Assembly (NCBI GenBank): GCA_949775045.1
Contig: OX459110.1
Span: forward strand, 10,797,741 to 10,861,740
Source of the DNA: Metridium senile
Lineage: Eukaryota; Cnidaria; Anthozoa; Actiniaria; Metridiidae
Length of the DNA stretch: 64,000 nt
Direction of reading: 5' to 3'
The notes below the pieces were generated by a model. It saw only the letters and a program-made list of their open reading frames with translations. It made no database searches and was not told the origin of the DNA. How positions within the stretch are numbered: position 1 is the stretch's first letter; each line of letters opens with the position of its first letter. Both the position numbers and the translations under genes were made by a program. This document shows, one piece after another, positions 54,995 to 64,000 of the stretch.

Positions 54995-57064
54995 TGTAAG
55001 TGGTTGGTAAGGTGTCAGTAAGTGGTTGGTAAGGTGTCAGTAAGTGGTTTGTAAGGTGTCAGTAAGTGGTTGGTAAGGTGTCAGTAAGTGGTTGGTAAGG
55101 TGTCAGTAAGTGGTTGGTAAGGTGTCAGTAAGTGGTTTGTAAGGTGTCAGTAAGTGGTTGGTAAGGTGTCAGTAAGTGGTTAATAAGGTGTCAGTAAGTG
55201 GTAGCTAAGGTGCCAGTAAGTGGTTGGTAAGTTGTCAGTAAGTGGTTGGTAAGGTGTCAGTAAATGGTTGGTAAAGTGTCAGTAAGTGGTTGGTAAGTTG
55301 TCAGTAATGTTTGGTAAGGTGTCAGTAAGTGGTTTGTGAGGTGTCATTAAGTGGTTGGTAAGGTGTCAGTAAGTGGTTTGTAAGGTGTCAGTAAGTGGTT
55401 GGTAAGATGTCAGTAAGTGATTGGTAAGGTGTCAATAAGTGCATGGTTGATAAGGTGTCAATAAGTGGTTGGTAAGTTGTCAGTAAGTGGTTGGTAAGGT
55501 GTCAGTAAGTGGTTGGTAAGGTGTCAGTGAGTGGTTGGTAAGGTGCCAGTAAGTGGTTGGTAAGTTGTCAGTAAGTGGTTGGTAAGGTGTCAGTAAGTGG
55601 TTGGTAAGTTGTCAGTAAGTGGTTGGTAAGGTGTCAGTAAGTGGTTGGTAAGGTGTCAGTAAGTGGTTGGTAAGTTGTCAGTAAGTGGTTGGTAAGGTGT
55701 CAGTAAGTGGTTGGTAAGGTGTCAGTGAGTGGTTGGTAAGGTGCCAGTAAGTGGTTGGTAAGTTGTCAGTAAGTGGTTGGTAAGGTGTCAGTAAGTGGTT
55801 GGTAAGTTGTCAGTAAGTGGTTGGTAAGGTGTCAGTAAGTGGTTGGTAAGGTGTCAGTAAGTGGTTGGTAAGTTGTCAGTAAGTGGTTGGTAAGGTGTCA
55901 GTAAGTGGTTTGTAAAGTGTCAGTAAGTGCATGGTTGGTAAGGTGTTAGTAAGTGCATGGTTGGTAAGGTGTCAGTAAGTGGTTGGTACATGTAAGGTGT
56001 CAGTAAGTGGTTGGAAAGGTGTCAGTAAGTGGTTGGTAAGGTGTCAGTAAGTGGTTGGTAAGGTGTCATTAAGTGGTTGGTAAGGTGTCAGTAAGTGGTT
56101 GGTAAGGTGTCAGTAAGTGGTTGGTAAGTTGTCAGTAAGTGGTTAGTAAGGTGTCAGTAAGTGGTTGGTAAGTTGTCAGTAAGTGGTTGGTAAGTTGTCA
56201 GTAAGTGGTTGTTAAGGTGTCAGTAAGTGGTTGTTAAGGTGTCAGTAAGTGGTTGGTAAGGTGTCAGTAAGTAGTCAGTAAGGTGTCAGTAAGTGGTTGG
56301 TAAGTTGTCAGTAAGTGGTTGGTAAGGTGTCAGTAAGTGGTTGGTAAGGTGTCAGTAAGTAGTCAGTAAGGTGTCAGTAAGTGGTTGTTAAGGTGTCAGT
56401 AAGTGGTTGGTAAGGTGTCAGTAAGTAGTCAGTAAGGTGTCAGTAAGTGGTTGGTAAGTTGTCAGTAAGTGGTTGGTAAGGTGTCAGTAAGTGGTTGGTA
56501 AGTTGTCAGTAAGTGGTTGGTAAGGTGTCAGTAAGTGGTTGGTAAGGTGTCAGTAAGTGGTTGGTAAGTTGTCAGTAAGTGGTTGGTAAGGTGTCAGTAA
56601 GTGGTTTGTAAAGTGTCAGTAAGTGCATGGTTGGTAAGGTGTTAGTAAGTGCATGGTTGGTAAGGTGTCAGTAAGTGGTTGGTACATGTAAGGTGTCAGT
56701 AAGTGGTTGGAAAGGTGTCAGTAAGTGGTTGGTAAGGTGTCAGTAAGTGGTTGGTAAGGTGTCATTAAGTGGTTGGTAAGGTGTCAGTAAGTGGTTGGTA
56801 AGGTGTCAGTAAGTGGTTGGTAAGTTGTCAGTAAGTGGTTAGTAAGGTGTCAGTAAGTGGTTGGTAAGTTGTCAGTAAGTGGTTGGTAAGTTGTCAGTAA
56901 GTGGTTGTTAAGGTGTCAGTAAGTGGTTGTTAAGGTGTCAGTAAGTGGTTGGTAAGGTGTCAGTAAGTGGTTGGTAAGGTGTCAGTAAGTGGTTGGTAGG
57001 TTGTCAGTAAGTGGTTGGTAAGTTGTCAGTACATGTAAGTGGTTGGTAAGGTGTCAGTAAGTGT
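54995..57064. repeat. 22-bp minisatellite, ~94 units, with higher-order repeats
   Basis: The core unit is gtaagtggttggtaaggtgt + ca, with variants (aagttgtca, ggtttgtaa, gtagtcagta, gtgcatggttgg). Runs of variants repeat at 198 bp (gtgtcagtgagtgg at 55521 and 55719) and at ~696 bp (ggtttgtaaagtgtcag...ggtacatgtaagg at ~55909 and ~56605). The array has therefore grown by copying blocks of 9 and ~32 units. The neighbouring candidate gene is on the minus strand, with this array beyond its 3' end. Confidence 0.97.
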
Positions 57065-57260
57065 CTTATAGTGACCCTCCAATGGTTTGGTAGACTAGAA
57101 GGCATCACAATGAATCCAGTGTCAAAATGCCACTAACATTACTTTATCCAAAAAAATACAAATTAAAGAAGAAAAACAACAATTTATGCCCAGAATTCAC
57201 CAAATGCCCTCTAGTCTGAAGTTAACACGCTTGAAATATTTTTACATGATAAATCTGCAT

Positions 57261-57494
57261 TTATGTCTTGGGTCTGTTTGAACTTGATTCAGATGGGAAC
57301 TTTTGGAACATTGTTTCCTGGTCTTGGTTGTCCTGGTCTTGGTTGACATATTCTTGGTTGACATTTTCTTGGTTGACATGGACTTGGTTGACATGTTCTT
57401 GGTTGACATGGTCTTGTTTGATGGTCTTGGTCATTTTGGTTTTGGTCGTCCTGTTCAAACATGCAAGATATTCTATGTTGTTGTGGGCATCAAT
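57261..57494 (-). CDS. Candidate last exon with pentapeptide repeats, family unknown
   Basis: Minus strand: acceptor ttttttatacag, then a 78-codon frame without an internal stop, IDAHNNIEYLACLNRTTKTK ... ending SSSNRPKT-stop. The middle is an imperfect 15-bp/5-aa repeat (QDHVN QEHVN QVHVN QENVN QEYVN QDQDN). Non-repeat sequence on both sides remains open and protein-like. A possible first exon lies at 57928-58040 (atggcggccatgttggc ... caacag|gtaagaa), but its ATG frame stops before the donor, so it may be a 5'UTR exon. No homology recognised. Confidence 0.3.
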   Translation of the reverse strand: MDAHNNIEYLACLNRTTKTKMTKTIKQDHVNQEHVNQVHVNQENVNQEYVNQDQDNQDQETMFQKFPSESSSNRPKT

Positions 57495-57584
57495 CTGTAT
57501 AAAAAAAGATTGAAAAAAACATGAATAAGAAAAATAAAATCACAAAGTCTCAAATAAAGAAGAATTGATTACAGTAGCAATCAT

Positions 57585-57599
57585 CCCCCCCCCCCCCCC
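57585..57599. repeat. Poly(C) tract, 15 bases
   Basis: Uninterrupted run of C; length may be uncertain in the assembly. Confidence 0.95.
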
Positions 57600-58312
57600 T
57601 ATTTTTAGTTATAAGCACCAACATATAGGTACGAATAATGACCTTAACAATATATGCCTTTGGGGAGGGGGTGGGGAGTAACTATTACATCTATTACATG
57701 CGAAAACATATATTTTCGTGGGACAAATTTGTTGGACAAATTTGCATCAGAAATATCAAGAAAGCATATCAAAACCTCCATTTGTCTATTTCTAAGCTGT
57801 TCGTGAAGAAGGTCAGCTCGTTGAGACCGAATGTACCAAAACAAAAGGTTCAAACATTTGACCTGAACCCGAAATGTTTGGCGCAATTTTCAACCAAAAT
57901 ACACAAAATTAAACATGCTTTTCTTACCTGTTGGTCAATCCATTGTATTATATCCTCTTCTATGTAAAATTTCCTTCAGAATGCAGCTTTGTTGGTGTAT
58001 AATTCGAGTATTTTGAGGCCAACATGGCCGCCATGTTTAAACTTCCCGCGAGGGTGTGAAGAATATCATAACCAATGTCCCGTATGTAAATCGGTCAACT
58101 CGTGGATATCATCTTCATTTTACAGCGCGCGCGTCAGACAACCAAAATACTGAAAGTAAAAACAACATGAAAATAAACAATAATGATAGTTTCATATCGT
58201 GTTTTCTATATGATTTTCATTGGAAGTTGAAGGTGTATATGTAATTTATGAAGAAAACTAATCAAAAGCGATTTTGCGCTTTCTTGCACAACAATCTTTC
58301 TTTTTCTTATTT
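57600..58312 (-). promoter_or_regulatory. Possible promoter/first-exon region of the minus-strand gene
   Basis: Around 58020-58135 the sequence becomes CpG-richer (cttcccgcgagggtg, cagcgcgcgcgtcag) and contains atggcggccatg. Downstream (minus) is a good donor at 57928|57927 (caacag|gtaag). This could be the start of the gene ending at 57261, separated by a ~430-bp intron. No other gene seen. Confidence 0.3.
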
Positions 58313-60397
58313 ATAGCGGAGCTCCGCGCGGGCCGAAGGCCCGCGCAAGCGGAGCACCATACTTAAGAAAAAATGGTAACCCATCGAGTTGATTTTTCAT
58401 GGACACCACATAGGATCGCGGGCGCGCACGTCCGTACAACGTGCCCATCGCGATACTGATTGGCTGTTACATTTCGGCGGGAAAGTGATGCGCGCGCGCG
58501 CCGAATAGCAGATCGAGCCCGAATCGAAAGCAGGTTGTTCTTTTATCGACAAAAAAAGTCAAACAAACAACAACAAAATACAATACTTAAAATATCAACT
58601 GAGAAATATGAACATCGAAGAATTAAATTAAGATAGTTTTGGCCGAAGAAGAAAATAAACTTGGGCCGGATACAAAAATGAAGAAATTGAACAGTAGAAC
58701 TGAAAGGCCAAGAAAACGTGTCTGTAGATAAAACTTCTTTGAAGAATAAAGACTACCAAAGAAGAAAATAAACTTGAAGGAGACAAAAATGAAGAAATTT
58801 ATCTCAAGAAAAGGAAAAGATTGAAAGGCCAAGAACACTTGTCTGTAGATAAAACTTCGTAGAAGATTAAGACTACAGCAACGTAAAAGAATTGAAAAAG
58901 AAGCGACTTTATTCGTTATGAAAACTATCTTTAAAATGCTTCCTTCAGTATAGTTTATTTATGGATTTTCAAGCTTGGTAGTTTAACTATGACCATGTTT
59001 AATTCATCAAAACTGATTCAAGTATATTCATGTATTCGTCAAAATATTATCGATGTCATTGAGAAGAAGAAAACCTTTGGAAAATAATCACCGATAAAGT
59101 AAGTTCAACGGATTATTTATTTCAAGTTTTTTGAGAAAAAACTGTTTGATAACGAGCGTGAAAAAACACGGCCTAAAAACTTGAAATAATTATTAAGCTT
59201 CAAAAAGGAATAATCTGTTCTCTGATTTATTATAGAAAGAAAAAAGAAAACGTTTATCTCCATTTGATTTACTTTTTGAAATACAAACCGTACATAACAC
59301 GATGTTTACAAGTGTGTAAATTGTACTTTTTGTGGTATTTGGTCGATTCAAAAAGGGATTTATTTATGTGCTTTTCACAAACTCATCAACGGAAAACATT
59401 AAAGATGAATTAGAATACAAACATAATTCAAAACTGGTTGAATAACATCTGTTTATTTAGCAATATTGACTATTTTATGTTTACTAAACGAACATTTTTA
59501 TTATAGTTTCTATTTCAAAGTTGTTAAAGTGTTTTTTACAGAACAAAATGATGTTTTACACAAACTTTTTCATAATAAAATACCTTGTTTTAACATCCTT
59601 GTCTTTTCAAATAGTTCCTGTGTTGGTAGAACTGATACTTGAGGTCTTTAATTCCACTTTAAAAGAACCGTTTCAGGTCGTTTTTGTTTTGTTTGAATTT
59701 TGAAGATTTGCCATAACTATTTTTTTTAATTGTAAATTTAATTCGATGAAAAGGTGTTTTTTTTATAAAGAAATGTTATAGAATTCCCTTTTTTCCTTTA
59801 AATACATAGATACCATCCTATTAAGTACTTGTTCAAGTAACGTTTTTGTCAATTTGAAGCTCAAAATCTTGATTTTTCTCAGCGTTTTGTCTATGGGACT
59901 TTATCATATCATGCACGCTGTGTCGTGCGTGACACAATTCACGCTGTCACGAATTTTTGTACGATTTAATCTAAAAATTCATATCTTTTTCAAAAACGCG
60001 TGGATACCCCTAATTTTGTTTCTCTAGAAACGTTATAGTGATATCGAAGTTTTTTTCTAGGTTCATATTTTAAAAATAAAAATGGGTTGGGTTGGATTTT
60101 TTAGTTAATAATTCATTATGCACACAAAATACCTTTTTCATAATTTGAGCATAAAATTATTGAAAAATATATTACGCTGTATGCGTGATAAATAAGATTT
60201 TTGAATTTTTATCGAAAATATATACATCGCAGGTTATTATTTGCTCATAAAGTAAATAAAATTAAAAGTGCGTTCCACCTATATCTATGATTTTGTAGTT
60301 GTCTTTTGTAGTTTAGATTAGGCATGGCCCATGCACAAAAACTATTTACATGCACATATTGATGTTGTAAGAATAATTTAAACTGGAGCTCCGCTAT
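58313..60397. mobile_element. AT-rich 2.1-kb block bounded by inverted atagcggagctcc
   Basis: atagcggagctcc at 58313-58325 is mirrored by ggagctccgctat at 60385-60397. Just inside the left end is a GC-rich perfect hairpin (gcgcgggcc-gaa-ggcccgcgc, 58326-58348) and gcaagcggagc, then gcgcgcgcgcgcc at 58490-58502. The rest is AT-rich, without a long frame. It may be a non-autonomous DNA transposon or a repeat-bearing regulatory block; target duplications are unclear. Confidence 0.45.
58625..58870. repeat. ~120-bp tandem duplication inside the 2.1-kb block
   Basis: gaagaagaaaataaacttg, caaaaatgaagaaatt, gaaaggccaagaaaacgtgt and ctgtagataaaacttc appear twice in the same order (starts ~58648 and ~58762). 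Confidence 0.85.
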
Positions 60398-61270
60398 TAG
60401 GTATTACCTAATTTGTATATTACAGTTAAAGTAAAACCGCAACTCACATGTTCAAACTATACTCCCAATCAATTCATGCACTATGACCCTTACTTACACA
60501 GCCTTTAACAACTCAATCTTTAAAACCAATTAACACGCTCAACTCTCAAAAGCAGAAACTTGCATTCTTGGTCAGGTTTCCCTATCTATCTCCTAGAGAG
60601 AAAGTCACAACTCCTGCAAGAACTTTCACAAGACTGATGTCACTTTAGAAGTGCTGCTTAAAACACCAACCTATCTGGGTCTACTATCAACTGTTATCTA
60701 CAAACGATATGGGATGAACTAAACGATGCAATAACTGCGCACACTCAATAGGGCAATATTAATACACAGGAAACCCAACAAGAAATTATCCAGGGCAAAA
60801 ATATTGTAAACGGCATCTTTTTCATTTTTATAACTATAAAAACAATATTGTCATTGATAAAGTATGTTACCATTTTTTTTTCAAGAGGATATAGCTCTTT
60901 AATTTTTACATTTAAAAAAAAATATCCAAAATTTCTAATTCCGAAGGTACTAGTTTACCTCAAATCATTGTAACTAAACATTGTTATGTAATGTATATAA
61001 CATTTGAAATATTTTTTGGTTACTGGTCTCGTCCTTATTTATGCAATGCATGCTCGTAACACAGGGATCCCAAAGCTTCATCCCTGAAAAAATCAAAATA
61101 CTCTAGGTGAATTTTAAACAGAAAACATTGAGGATACTTCTACTTTACTCTAAAATCAATGAAAATAATTGTTGTACATGGTAAGTATTGTGCAAAATAA
61201 TGTTTTACGGATTTTTAGCGCACCACAGGTAGCCCAAGACGCATTGACGCACCAACCATCCAGCCAACCA
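60398..61270. other. Intergenic, no gene seen
   Basis: No supported exon. gcgcaccacaggtagcccaa at 61220-61239 is another occurrence of the CACAGG-AGCCCA word. Confidence 0.45.
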
Positions 61271-61274
61271 TGTA

Positions 61275-61493
61275 ATTAATCAATGAACCAATCAATTAAT
61301 CAATCAATCAGTCTACCAATCAATGAATCAACTAACCAACCAACAAATCATCCAACCAACCATCAAACCGGCCAACCAATTAACCAAACAACCAAAACAA
61401 CCATCTATCCAACCAATCAACCATGCAATGATTCAATCAGTCATTCAGTCAGTCAATTGCATTGGTTGGTCAGTCAATTGGTCAGTCAATCAA
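61275..61493. repeat. (CAAT/CAAC/CAGT)n microsatellite, left part
   Basis: aatcaatcaatcagtctacc- and aaccaaccaac-type tetranucleotides. The same repeat resumes at 61708-61790 (ggtcagtcagtcaattgg). Confidence 0.93.
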
Positions 61494-61707
61494 TACTCCA
61501 GTTTCGAGATCTCTTTTACTCAGTGTTAGCCTCAAAACCATGTAATATATTCTTTTGTTCAGTAACAGTCCGTGCAAATGAAAGAGATTTGGGAGCATAG
61601 AAGACAATAAAAATATATCGAAATCTCACGAGTTTTATCTAAATTTCTGCATATTTTACACACAATTGAGGCTAACACTGAGTAAAAGAGATCTCGAAAC
61701 TGGAGTA
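61494..61707. mobile_element. Young TA-flanked MITE with perfect 40-bp TIRs
   Basis: TA-ctccagtttcgagatctctt + ttactcagtgttagcctcaa is mirrored without mismatch by the right arm ending gatctcgaaactggag-TA. It is 214 bp, inserted in the CAGT/CAAT microsatellite. Perfect arms suggest recent movement. Confidence 0.95.
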
Positions 61708-61799
61708 TTGGTCAGTCAGTCAATTGGCAGTCAGTCAATCGGTCAGTCAATTGGTCAGTCAGCCAGTCATTCAATCAGACGGCCAGTTAGCCATTCAAT

Positions 61800-62399
61800 G
61801 AGAGTGACAAAGTACACCATGAAGTAAAGACAATCATTTTAATATTATGCATATAATATAATACAGTACACTATGGTGAGACTATAGCTTAAATATAACT
61901 AACATATTCTCTTTTTTACAAATGTTTTAATGTATTTAGCTTGCTAATTCTTTAGTAACATTGGTTGTAGGTGCTACAACATGACTGAAACAAAGAATTT
62001 CATCTTACTATTAGGTTAATTCAACCACTCATATATTTAAGCACTTATACCATACAATTGAGCTAGGTAATCCCTATTGAGAGCAACGCAATAAACTAAA
62101 AAAAATGTTTGGATGTTGTCAGTTCACTCATCTAAGTGCATAAAAATGGAATTTATATATATGTACCATTTTGTATCTATAATGTAAAAGTAATACCCTC
62201 TCCTCCCCTCCCTTCCATTATTCCTCTCTCGACCCTACCCCTCCCTTTCTGCACAAACACTTTTACGCATTGTGTTTTAGTTGAGTCTGTATTTTGGTTG
62301 ACTCTGCACTAATCAAAATAAGCTCCAACAGATCGACTTTCAATTATGTTATATACAGAAGATGATGTTCTTTAATTTCATTGTATCATTCCTTGTAAA
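61800..62399. other. Intergenic, no gene seen
   Basis: AT-rich with a pyrimidine-rich patch (cctctcctcccctcccttcc, ~62197). No exon supported. Confidence 0.45.
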
Positions 62400-62569
62400 C
62401 AGGGGCGGATCTAGGGGGTGTCTCTAGAGGCACAGGACACCCTCTAGCTCCTAGCACCCCAATTACCCTATTTTATTTAAGACATTTAGGGACCAGACAT
62501 CACCTAACTAACTAAGAGCCTTTCATTTGCAATTGGTACACCCCTGACAAATTTCTGGGTCTGCCCCTG
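62400..62569. mobile_element. MITE with CAGGGGCGGATCtaggg termini
   Basis: caggggcggatctagggggt ... aatttctgggtctgcccctg, 170 bp, with imperfect inverted ends similar to 45467-45629. Confidence 0.68.
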
Positions 62570-62682
62570 ATAAAAACACAATATATTGTTAAGAAGAGCA
62601 TTCTGGCCAGCCAGTACAGTACATCACTCTTTTAAATTGTCCCTCTTTAAATGCTTCACAAAAAATGTGCATATTTTGTAGA

Positions 62683-62846
62683 TACACCTAATTGCAATAA
62701 CATTGTCATATAAAAAAGAAATTAATAAATTAATAAATTAAAAGACAAAAGAAGAAGTTCAGCTTGAGTAATCTTCTTTTGTCTTTTAATTAATTCCTAT
62801 TTTGTAATTTTCTTTTTTATATGACAATGTTATTGCTATTAGGTGA
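62683..62846. mobile_element. Palindromic MITE (acacctaattgcaa family, copy 2)
   Basis: TA-cacctaattgcaataacatt gtcatataaaaaag ... ataaattaaaagacaaaaga ... mirrored to tgttattgctattaggtg. The last TA has mutated (gtgaac). Confidence 0.88.
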
Positions 62847-63069
62847 ACACTTTATAATAATATAATCTCATATGCAGATACACCTATTTCAAAAAGGTTG
62901 CCAGAATGAACAGTAAAAACATTGAATAGTGATTGCATAACCAAAAGGATTAGTGCATGGTTATGCATACATGCAGCATACAGCTATTTACAAATACATT
63001 GAATACTGAATAGTGCATTACAATATCCAAGGGCATTGTGGGTCTCATTAATTTGAAATAAAAAGTAAA

Positions 63070-63237
63070 TACACCTAATTGCAATAACATTGTCATATAA
63101 AAAAGAAAATAACAAAATAGGAATTAATTAAAAGACAAAAGCAGATTGCTCAAGTTGAACTTCTTCTTTTGTCTTTTAATTAATTCCTATTTTGTAATTT
63201 TCTTTTTTATATAACAATTTTATTGCAATTAGGTGTA
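63070..63237. mobile_element. Palindromic MITE (acacctaattgcaa family, copy 3)
   Basis: TA-cacctaattgcaataacatt gtcatataaaaaagaaaata ... tattttgtaattttcttttt ... attgcaattaggtg-TA, 168 bp, nearly a perfect hairpin. The loop (gattgctcaagttgaacttc) is the reverse complement of the loop in copy 2. Confidence 0.92.
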
Positions 63238-63771
63238 TACAGCGATATTTGCACTACATAACTAGCTCATATATTGTTTTGAATGGAATGCACTAATAAT
63301 AATAAAAAATTATTATATATATTTTACTTGAAACAATATTTCATGACTCAAAACGCATTTCGGTCTTACAATGCAGTATTCAGTATGCAGTATTCAGTAT
63401 TCTACGTTTTTTGAAATAAATGTATGTAAGTGTTTTTCTGGGTTGTTAATAAGGCATGCACTAAGCTTCAATTCATAGATTATAAGCCCTAATTGGATTG
63501 GTGTTGTACAATATATAGACATGTTTTCTGTCACAAAATAGAGAGGCATAGATAATCAATAATAAAGACCAACGTTTCATATTTTTTTCTGTGCAATTGC
63601 CCATTTCCATTCACAGATCATTCTGTATCGACAACTGTTTTGAAATGGTGTACATTTATAACAGTGTTTTATGCTGTAAATGGATATAATATAGTATATA
63701 TATAGCCCGTTTATTGATTAGCCAAATGCTTGATGCAATGATCCATGCCAGCAGATTTTTTATGTAGTAAA
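63238..63771. other. Intergenic, no gene seen
   Basis: AT-rich; attcagtatgcagtattcagtatt at 63378 is a short direct repeat. No exon supported. Confidence 0.45.
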
Positions 63772-63965
63772 TTGTCCTCTGGATTATGTAGCAATCCCAA
63801 TAATAATTATACTCCTGTAGATGATGATGATGATAAGAAATGTCCTCTGGATTTTGAAGCAATCTTCATAAGGAATATACTCCAGCCTGTAGATGATGAT
63901 GATGATTATAAGAAATGTCCTCTGGATTTTGTAGTAGTTATATCTCCAGAAGGAATAATTTTAAT
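63772..63965 (+). repeat. ~72-bp tandem repeat, three copies, open in one frame
   Basis: Units read aaatgtcctctggattttga + agcaatc... + cctgtagatgatgatgatga (starts 63772, ~63838, ~63913). One frame is open over the array and into a stop at 63978, giving a repeated PVDDDDDKKCPLDF. No start or splice site is convincing. It could be a repetitive exon extending outside the window or a simple minisatellite. Confidence 0.6.
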
Positions 63966-64000
63966 GTCCATAAATTAGAGCATAATGTATGACCCCATTT

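Noticed and set aside
54995..57064. CRISPR-like array
   Set aside because: Units are contiguous 22-bp repeats without unique spacers, in an animal genome; it is a minisatellite.
57303..57524. Plus-strand Val/Leu/Asp repeat frame
   Set aside because: It is the antisense of the 15-bp repeat in the better supported minus-strand exon, which has an acceptor and open non-repeat flanks.

Overview
The window looks like a piece of an AT-rich invertebrate animal genome. Genes are sparse, introns have GT-AG borders, two rhodopsin-class GPCR genes and a GT31 glycosyltransferase gene are uninterrupted, and most of the rest is short inverted-repeat transposons, tRNA-derived SINEs, minisatellites and microsatellites. 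A cnidarian (perhaps an anthozoan) or another marine invertebrate fits best because of the apextrin-like (ApeC) genes. That placement is inference; nothing here fixes the species. No bacterial, viral or CRISPR features were seen.

Layout: 1-694 holds the 5' part of a GPCR gene running off the left edge. 0.7-5.1 kb is tandem repeats and transposon debris. 5.3-20 kb carries five related three-exon genes, called A to E here, at 5279-7027(-), 8245-9482(+), 12812-13853(-), 15320-16778(-) and 18190-19858(-). Each encodes a 130-141 aa secreted protein: signal peptide, short coiled coil, and a Cys-rich module resembling the C-terminal half of an ApeC domain. The exon phases are identical in all five, and all five have simple repeats in intron 2. 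Most of these genes only appear after splicing by eye. 20-28.5 kb is repeats and MITEs, including a TTAA-flanked insertion whose pre-insertion site survives next to it. 28.5-29.7 kb is an intact neuropeptide-receptor-like GPCR(-). 29.9-38.7 kb is tandem repeats, microsatellites, SINEs and a second copy of the TTAA element. 38.8-39.8 kb is a beta-1,3-galactosyltransferase-like gene(-). 42.1-42.5 kb is a small four-helix membrane protein(+) of unknown function, probably with a long 3'UTR.

45.8-48.5 kb is an old ~190-bp repeat field that ends in a candidate spliced gene (48541-49348,+). 49.5-52 kb is a cluster of MITEs. 55.0-57.1 kb is a 22-bp minisatellite with higher-order structure, just downstream of a candidate last exon with 5-aa repeats (57261-57494,-). 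58.3-60.4 kb is an AT-rich block bounded by short inverted GC-rich termini. 61-64 kb is microsatellites, very young MITEs and a short tandem repeat. No operons are expected or seen. The one functional theme is the ApeC-like cluster, plausibly a family of secreted microbe-binding or matrix proteins. The GPCRs, glycosyltransferase and membrane protein look like unrelated single genes.
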